This document shows, piece after piece, positions 1 through 3,959 of a DNA stretch of 6,489 bases. A program made the position numbers and the translations under genes. The stretch's first letter is position 1. Each line of letters begins with the position of its first letter. Where the stretch lies: contig CAZILB010000191.1 in the NCBI GenBank assembly GCA_964539925.1, forward strand, positions 1 to 6,489. Direction: 5' to 3'. The notes below the pieces were generated by a model. That model was not told the origin of the DNA, did no database searches, and saw only the letters and a list, made by a program, of their open reading frames with translations. Source of the stretch: DP-20 sp964539925 (GTDB lineage Bacteria; Desulfobacterota; Binatia; UBA9968).

Positions 1-84
1 TTGTTAAAAAAGCCAAGAGTTTTCTCGCGCCAAGATACCAGGAAACGCAAAGTTCGGATAGTCGTGTCCTTGTTTTAGTGAAGT

Positions 85-324
85 CTATCCATGACCATTG
101 GTGCCCCATATCCTGCCGTCGATCCACAATTTGGCCAGCTCGAGGGCGTACGCATCCGCCTTGCGCTTTGCGTCGAAGGTGGCTTGACGCCGGCCAAAGA
201 TCGGAATGCGTTTTTCCTTTCTGCCCTCGAAAACGACGATCGTCGCCCTGGCAACCCATTCGCCCGAGCGCGTGACTGCGGATTCCAGCGCGACGCGATG
301 GCCGCGATAGGTCTTAGTACGCAT
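85..324 (-). CDS. Small conserved-looking hypothetical protein, 79 aa
   Basis: I do not recognise a named family, and no function can be assigned. The protein has the look of a widespread class of short soluble bacterial proteins. It opens with a Tyr-Arg-Gly motif (residues 6-8), continues with a beta-rich centre containing Gly-Glu-Trp (21-23), and ends in a helix with alternating Ala and Leu that finishes in Trp-Ile-Asp-Gly-Arg (67-71). There is no signal peptide or membrane segment. The ATG at 324 is the first codon after an intrinsic terminator on the same strand, and there is no obvious Shine-Dalgarno sequence, so expression would need its own promoter or readthrough. A 78-codon frame lies opposite on the plus strand (91-327). 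I prefer the minus strand because its translation has plausible secondary structure and resembles known small proteins. It ends with TAG at 87-85. Confidence 0.6.
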   Translation of the reverse strand: MRTKTYRGHRVALESAVTRSGEWVARATIVVFEGRKEKRIPIFGRRQATFDAKRKADAYALELAKLWIDGRIWGTNGHG

Positions 325-348
325 TAAGATTGGATGATGGCGGAAGAA

Positions 349-383
349 TAAAAAAAGGGAACCGAGCGTTCGTTTTTCCCTTC
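349..383 (-). terminator. Rho-independent terminator after the dehydrogenase gene
   Basis: Read on the minus strand, a 7-bp stem AAGGGAA/TTCCCTT (complement of 376-382 and 355-361) encloses a 14-nt loop, which can form three further pairs (370-372 with 363-365). The stem is followed directly by a run of five U (complement of 354-350). It begins about 35 nt after the stop codon of the dehydrogenase gene at 418. On the plus strand there is no U-tract beyond the stem, so the signal is directional and ends the leftward transcript. Confidence 0.8.
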
Positions 384-417
384 ACTCCAGCTTCATCCCT
401 TCGCCTTCCGCCTTTTC

Positions 418-1248
418 TTAGATGCTCTCCTTGCCGCCGTTCAGCTTGATCCCTAATTTCGCCAGGGCTTCGACCACAGGGATGTCGGCGCCAAGCGCCT
501 TGCCCACGTCTGCGGCGAGGGGTAGATCTTTGTCGTAGAGATTCGTTCCGGAGTTGAATTTTAGCTCGCCGCCAGTAATATCGAACCGGCTTTCCCAGCG
601 ATCCAGGATATGCGGCGACCTGGTTTTCTGCATGAGATCGAGGGCGGCTTTATAGCTGACCCCGCCGGCTCTGGCGATCTGCAAGGCTTCATAGACGACC
701 AGAGCTTCGGAAGCCGTGACCATATTCTTGAAGAGTTTGGTTACGTTGCCGCAGCCGAGCGGCCCCATGTGGACGGCATCCTTGGCCATGTTCAGCAAAT
801 GGGGCTTGGCGCGGTCGAAGAAAGCCTTTTGTCCGCCGACGAGGAAAGTCAGCCCTCCCTGGCGAACGACGCTCGGTACGGCGGTCATGCAGGCGTCGAT
901 CACGTTGACCCGCTTGTCCGCGGCCGCTTCGGCGACTTTCTTGGTTGTCGCCGGTCGGATAGTGCTGTGCAGCAGTACCAGCGAACCCGGCGCGGCGCCT
1001 TCCAGGACGCCGTCATGGGCGAGCATACACTCGAGCACTTCCCGATCAGTGCGCACGACCACGTCGATGAGGGTCGAATGCTGCGCCACCGCTTTTGCCG
1101 AGGGCGCGGTTTCGGCCCCTTCGGCGCGCGCTGCCTCCATCGCCTTGGGTGCGATATCGAACGCCAAGGCCGTGACATTGGCCAATTTCAGACGCGATAA
1201 GAGCGCGCTGCCCATTGCCCCCGTTCCCACAAAGCCGATTCTTTCCAT
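418..1248 (-). CDS. NAD-dependent oxidoreductase of the 3-hydroxyisobutyrate dehydrogenase family
   Basis: This is a 276-residue cytosolic dehydrogenase of the beta-hydroxyacid dehydrogenase family, whose members interconvert beta-hydroxy acids and semialdehydes with NAD(P). The N-terminal Rossmann fold shows the dinucleotide motif G8-T-G10-A-M-G13. An aspartate at the end of the second strand (D31) favours NAD over NADP. An S95-T96 follows at the usual place. The catalytic lysine motif G165-C-G167-N-V-T-K171 is present with N175 four residues on, leading into the all-helical C-terminal domain. The usual substrate-binding DAPVSGG motif is replaced by D118-A-C-M-T-A-V-P125, so the substrate probably differs from hydroxyisobutyrate, and I give no gene symbol. 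The length is slightly below the common 285-300. The ATG at 1248 follows a perfect AAGGAGG at 1260-1254 with 5-nt spacing. The gene lies 99 nt downstream of the monooxygenase gene on the same strand, probably in one transcript, and a terminator follows. Confidence 0.9.
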   Translation of the reverse strand: MERIGFVGTGAMGSALLSRLKLANVTALAFDIAPKAMEAARAEGAETAPSAKAVAQHSTLIDVVVRTDREVLECMLAHDGVLEGAAPGSLVLLHSTIRPATTKKVAEAAADKRVNVIDACMTAVPSVVRQGGLTFLVGGQKAFFDRAKPHLLNMAKDAVHMGPLGCGNVTKLFKNMVTASEALVVYEALQIARAGGVSYKAALDLMQKTRSPHILDRWESRFDITGGELKFNSGTNLYDKDLPLAADVGKALGADIPVVEALAKLGIKLNGGKESI

Positions 1249-1253
1249 TTGAG

Positions 1254-1260
1254 CCTCCTT
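1254..1260 (-). promoter_or_regulatory. Strong ribosome binding site of the dehydrogenase gene
   Basis: On the minus strand, AAGGAGG lies five bases before the ATG at 1248. It matches the anti-Shine-Dalgarno core and fixes that start. The monooxygenase gene upstream lacks any comparable site, so the second gene may be translated more efficiently than the first. Confidence 0.85.
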
Positions 1261-1313
1261 CTGCGATTCCTATGAGTCTATTATTCGATTTGTTTACCAC
1301 GAAGAGCCCAGGG

Positions 1314-1340
1314 CCGCCGAGGTCTGCAGGGTCTCGGCGG
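1314..1340 (-). other. GC-rich hairpin between monooxygenase and dehydrogenase genes
   Basis: CCGCCGAG at 1314-1321 and CTCGGCGG at 1333-1340 form a perfect 8-bp inverted repeat around an 11-nt loop containing CTGCAG. It starts 7 nt beyond the monooxygenase stop codon (1350-1348) on the minus strand. Neither strand has a U-tract after it, so it does not look like an ordinary intrinsic terminator. It could stabilise the 3' end of the upstream message, help Rho-dependent or partial termination, or set the ratio of the two genes. The structure is visible directly; the role is inferred. Confidence 0.5.
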
Positions 1341-1347
1341 GGTTGAT

Positions 1348-2376
1348 TCATGCGCTTGTCGAGACCGTTTTCGCCCCGTTCAACTTCGGCATGACATGTT
1401 TCCGAAACAGCTCGACGGAGCGCAGGCACTCCTCGAGGGTCAAGTCGCCGAAGGCGAACTGTCCAACCAGATAATTCGCCGCCGATTCGTCGATTTGGAC
1501 CCTGAGAAAGCGTGTGACCTGGTCGGGATCTCCGGCGATGGCGTGGCCAATTTCGACCATCTTGTCGAAAGTCTCCGGCCGCGGATGCGCGGGGCGGCCG
1601 CCTTTCAAGGAGTACAAATAATAAAAATGCTTATGCCAGATCGGATAGGCCCGCCTGGCGGCGGCCAAGGCATCCGCGCCGTTTTCGGCGATGACGATGA
1701 AACGGCTCTGGCCGAGTCTGGGAGTCGGCTTGTCGCCGTTGAGTTCGCGCCACACCTGCCGGTACCGGTCGTGATAAGTGCGCGTGTCCTTTGCCGAGTC
1801 GAGGCTGACCATGTGGAGCCCCTGGCGCGCCGCGCGCTCCGCGGCTTCCACCGAGTGAACGCCGTACCACATGGGCGGATGGGGTTTTTGCAGCGGCTCG
1901 ACCTCCATGGGGATGTCTTTGAAGGAGAAAAACTTGCCCTCGAAAGTCAACTTCTTATGAGTCAATCCCTCAAGTATAAGCGCGCGGGCTTCGCTGTACA
2001 GATCTTGCGCCTTGGCGGGATCCTGGCCGTAAAAGGACACTTCCGTCGCCGACGAGCCGCGGCCAAAACCGATTTCCAGCCTTCCCCCGCTCAATTGATC
2101 GACCATGCAGATTTCTTCGATGAGGCGGAGCGGGTGATGCAGCGGCAGCGCGTAAACCATCGGCCCGAAGCGCAGAGTCTTGGTCCGCTGGGCGACGGCG
2201 GCAAGAAACACGCTCGGCGACGGCGCCATGCCGATGGGTGTGGAGTGGTGCTCGGCCAAGTGGTAGGCATAGAAACCGGCGCGGTCATAGGCCTCGATCA
2301 GCTTTAGGCGCGATTCGTAAAATTCTCTCAATGGCAGATGGTTCCGATCCAGGTGGTCGAAGATGCCGAATTCCAT
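1348..2376 (-). CDS. LLM-class flavin-dependent monooxygenase (bacterial luciferase-like)
   Basis: This 342-residue protein spans the full bacterial luciferase-like TIM-barrel domain. Such enzymes use reduced flavin, supplied by a separate reductase, and O2 to oxygenate organic substrates in the cytosol. The N-terminus MEFGIFDHLD is typical. An A-E42-H43-H44 motif follows the second barrel segment and coincides with the catalytic His44 region of luciferase alpha subunits. The core stretch at 71-107 (Gly-Pro-Met-Val, His-His-Pro, then Asp-Gln-Leu-Ser-Gly-Gly-Arg and Gly-Phe-Gly-Arg-Gly) is a hallmark of the family. A conserved Pro-Pro-Met-Trp lies mid-protein. The substrate cannot be read from the sequence. 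The ATG at 2376 is supported by the family N-terminus although no Shine-Dalgarno precedes it. It is the first gene of the leftward pair with the dehydrogenase, and divergent from the alpha/beta hydrolase across 288 nt. Confidence 0.92.
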   Translation of the reverse strand: MEFGIFDHLDRNHLPLREFYESRLKLIEAYDRAGFYAYHLAEHHSTPIGMAPSPSVFLAAVAQRTKTLRFGPMVYALPLHHPLRLIEEICMVDQLSGGRLEIGFGRGSSATEVSFYGQDPAKAQDLYSEARALILEGLTHKKLTFEGKFFSFKDIPMEVEPLQKPHPPMWYGVHSVEAAERAARQGLHMVSLDSAKDTRTYHDRYRQVWRELNGDKPTPRLGQSRFIVIAENGADALAAARRAYPIWHKHFYYLYSLKGGRPAHPRPETFDKMVEIGHAIAGDPDQVTRFLRVQIDESAANYLVGQFAFGDLTLEECLRSVELFRKHVMPKLNGAKTVSTSA

Positions 2377-2664
2377 ATCACGCCGGATATATCGTGAATC
2401 GCTGCCAAAGCAAAGCCTGCAAGTTCCAATTTACGAGCTCTTGCGATCGGTTGCTGACATTGGGCCTTGGCGGTAGAAAGTTAAACTGCCGATGCGATTC
2501 TTTTCGGTACTCGGCGCGAAGGCGCGGGTCTTGCCACAGGAGCCTCAATGGGATGAACTACCGACGTGCGCTCAATGGCAATTCTCAAGGCAGGGTATTC
2601 TTTATCGACGGATTAACGGTTTTCGCAGGACGCCGTCGAGGACGCGCAGCGGGAGAGCGCAAGA
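2377..2664. other. Divergent intergenic region, 288 nt, with weak promoter candidates
   Basis: No convincing gene lies here; a 64-codon frame at 2492-2686 has no ribosome binding site and no recognisable protein. The region must hold start signals for both flanking genes. Leftward, TATATC (complement of 2391-2386) lies 17 nt after TTTGCT (complement of 2414-2409). This is a poor match, and it sits only 9 nt before the monooxygenase ATG. Rightward, TTGCCA at 2531-2536 is 17 nt before TGAACT at 2554-2559, with a good -35 and a poor -10. I see no clear operator palindrome. Both promoter readings are tentative. Confidence 0.3.
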
Positions 2665-3582
2665 ATGCAATACAGCGACTCGGTGAAATACCTGAGGGCG
2701 GGCATAATTTCGCTGCTGTTGGGATCGGAGACTATTATGGCGCAAACCGTATCCGCGGGCCGAGGGAAGATCATCAAGGTTCAGGCGCCGGACGGCGTTT
2801 CGGTCGCGGCGCAGGAATGGGGCAATCCCAACGGCCCGGAGATCCTGTTCATCCACGGCTTTTCGCAAAGCCATCTCTCCTGGCAGAGACAGTTCGAGAG
2901 CGAACTGGCGAAATCGTTTCGCATCATCACTTACGATATCCGGGGTCACGGCGGCTCGGACAAGCCCCTGGATGCGGATTTCTACCGCGATCACCGGCGC
3001 TGGGCCAGCGAACTAAAAGCCGTAATCGAAACGGCCGAGCTCAAGCGCCCCGTTTTGGTCGGCTGGTCCTACGGCGCGCGGATCATCGCCGAGTATCTGA
3101 TGGAGTACGGGGATCAAAATATCGCCGGGATCAACTTTGTCGGAGCTTTCACCAAAGTCGATAAGGAGATCCTCGGCCCGGCGACGGCCGCGGTATTGAA
3201 AATGGCGTCGGAGAACCTAGTGGAAAATATCGAGAACACCATCTCTTTTCTAAAATTCTCTTCGTTCCAGCCGCTGCCGGCGGCGGAGCTGCAAACGATG
3301 CTCGCCTTTAACATGGTCGTCCCGTCGCAGGTCCGCGGTCATCTCCTGGGACGGCCGGCGCCCTATGAAGACGCTCTCGGAAAAATCACTGTGCCGGTGC
3401 TCATGAGTCACGGCGCGGAAGACCGCGTGGCGCTCGTCTCGATGGTCCGCTACACCGCCGGCGTGGTTACCCATGCGCAAACCTCGATCTACGAAGGAGC
3501 CGGTCACATGGCATTCTGGGAGGCCGCCCCTCGCTTTAATCGCGAGCTGGCCGAATTCGTCATCGAGGCCCACAATCGCTGA
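2665..3582 (+). CDS. Alpha/beta-fold hydrolase, possibly exported
   Basis: This 305-residue alpha/beta hydrolase has a complete catalytic set. The oxyanion-region motif is His-Gly-Phe (HGFSQSHLSW), followed by Asp-Ile-Arg-Gly-His-Gly-Gly-Ser-Asp. The nucleophile elbow is G133-W-S135-Y-G137, the acid is D253 (HGAEDR) and the histidine is H281 (GAGHMAFWE). Members hydrolyse esters, lactones, epoxides or C-C bonds, and the substrate cannot be told from motifs. Two starts compete. The ATG at 2665 has GGGAG 9 nt upstream and gives an N-terminus resembling a weak signal peptide (Lys and Arg, then a short hydrophobic stretch, then Ile-Met-Ala-Gln). The ATG at 2737 has GGAG at 2727-2730 with 6-nt spacing and would give a cytosolic 281-residue protein (S111, D229, H257). 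I chose 2665 because the extra codons keep G/C-rich third positions and the Met-Ala-Gln looks like a cleavage region. It is divergent from the monooxygenase operon. Confidence 0.88.
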   Translation: MQYSDSVKYLRAGIISLLLGSETIMAQTVSAGRGKIIKVQAPDGVSVAAQEWGNPNGPEILFIHGFSQSHLSWQRQFESELAKSFRIITYDIRGHGGSDKPLDADFYRDHRRWASELKAVIETAELKRPVLVGWSYGARIIAEYLMEYGDQNIAGINFVGAFTKVDKEILGPATAAVLKMASENLVENIENTISFLKFSSFQPLPAAELQTMLAFNMVVPSQVRGHLLGRPAPYEDALGKITVPVLMSHGAEDRVALVSMVRYTAGVVTHAQTSIYEGAGHMAFWEAAPRFNRELAEFVIEAHNR

Positions 3583-3809
3583 TGGCGCCGTGCTCGCTAT
3601 GTTCGGCGTTATTCTCCCGAGCGCGCACTTCTCGGCTTGGTTGCGTCTGAACCGCCCGGAACCAGTTCGACTCATGCGGCATTATCTTTTTTACAGTCCG
3701 TTCGTCTAAGTTAATCGGCTTTCCCGCGGCGCCTGGCAGAACTCTAAATTGCCGAGGATCGATCAACTTTGGGATCGCGGGGTACCGGACCGAGGAGTTT
3801 ATCGAGTAC

Positions 3810-3840
3810 TTGTGGAAGTGACGCGCAAGTGGGTTATACT
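3810..3840 (+). promoter_or_regulatory. Candidate sigma-70-type promoter for the penicillin-binding protein gene
   Basis: TATACT at 3835-3840 matches the -10 consensus at five of six positions. TTGTGG at 3810-3815 matches the -35 at its first three bases, with a long 19-nt spacer. It would leave a leader of roughly 110 nt before the ATG at 3960. The -10 is good and the -35 is marginal. Confidence 0.35.
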
Positions 3841-3907
3841 GAAGGGCGTGGTCTTCGAGTGCCGCAGGCGACACGATATGGTTCCCGTCTCAATCACAGC
3901 AACGATC

Positions 3908-3929
3908 GATCGGCCTTCGGGCGTCTTTT
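3908..3929 (+). other. UUCG-capped hairpin followed by four U in the leader
   Basis: GCC at 3913-3915 and GGC at 3920-3922 close a TTCG tetraloop. Further pairs 3911-3923, 3909-3924 and 3908-3925 can form if 3912 and 3910 bulge out. TTTT follows at 3926-3929. The structure sits about 30 nt before the penicillin-binding protein start and resembles a weak attenuator or a chance structure. The stem is short, so confidence is low. Confidence 0.2.
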
Positions 3930-3948
3930 CCGTGAGGCTGAAAGAAAT

Positions 3949-3954
3949 AGGAAG
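3949..3954 (+). promoter_or_regulatory. Ribosome binding site that decides the penicillin-binding protein start
   Basis: AGGAAG precedes two adjacent in-frame starts, GTG at 3957 and ATG at 3960. From the AGGA core the spacing is 4 nt to GTG and 7 nt to ATG. The ATG is therefore favoured by both codon and spacing. Confidence 0.65.
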
Positions 3955-3959
3955 CCGTG

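Larger units (their letters stand above)
3583..3959 (+). other. Gene-poor stretch between hydrolase and penicillin-binding protein
   Basis: I see no convincing gene in these 377 nt. Short frames at 3749-3967 (TTG start) and 3769-3960 have no ribosome binding site and no recognisable sequence. Just after the hydrolase stop, CGCCG at 3586-3590 and CGGCG at 3604-3608 could form a 5-bp stem with a 13-nt loop, followed by TTATTCT; this would be only a weak terminator. The right half probably holds the promoter and leader of the penicillin-binding protein gene, listed separately. Confidence 0.4.

Noticed and set aside
1..34. Possible terminator near the left edge on the minus strand (GAG-AAAA-CTC with a U-run at 10-5)
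   Set aside because: The stem is only three base pairs and is separated from the U-run. The two CTTGGC copies nearby are direct, not inverted.
91..327. 78-codon plus-strand frame opposite the small hypothetical gene
   Set aside because: It covers nearly the same bases, but its translation lacks plausible family features, whereas the minus-strand product looks like a real small protein.
1396..2307. 303-codon plus-strand frame opposite the monooxygenase
   Set aside because: It is a complementary shadow of a clearly recognisable luciferase-family gene.
2238..3164. 308-codon plus-strand frame spanning the divergent region
   Set aside because: It overlaps the monooxygenase on the opposite strand and the hydrolase in another frame. 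The translation is Arg/Gly/Ser-rich and resembles no protein family.
3660..3695. T-run at 3688-3693 as a terminator after the hydrolase
   Set aside because: Only a 4-bp stem with a long loop can be drawn before it, and it lies over 100 nt beyond the stop codon.
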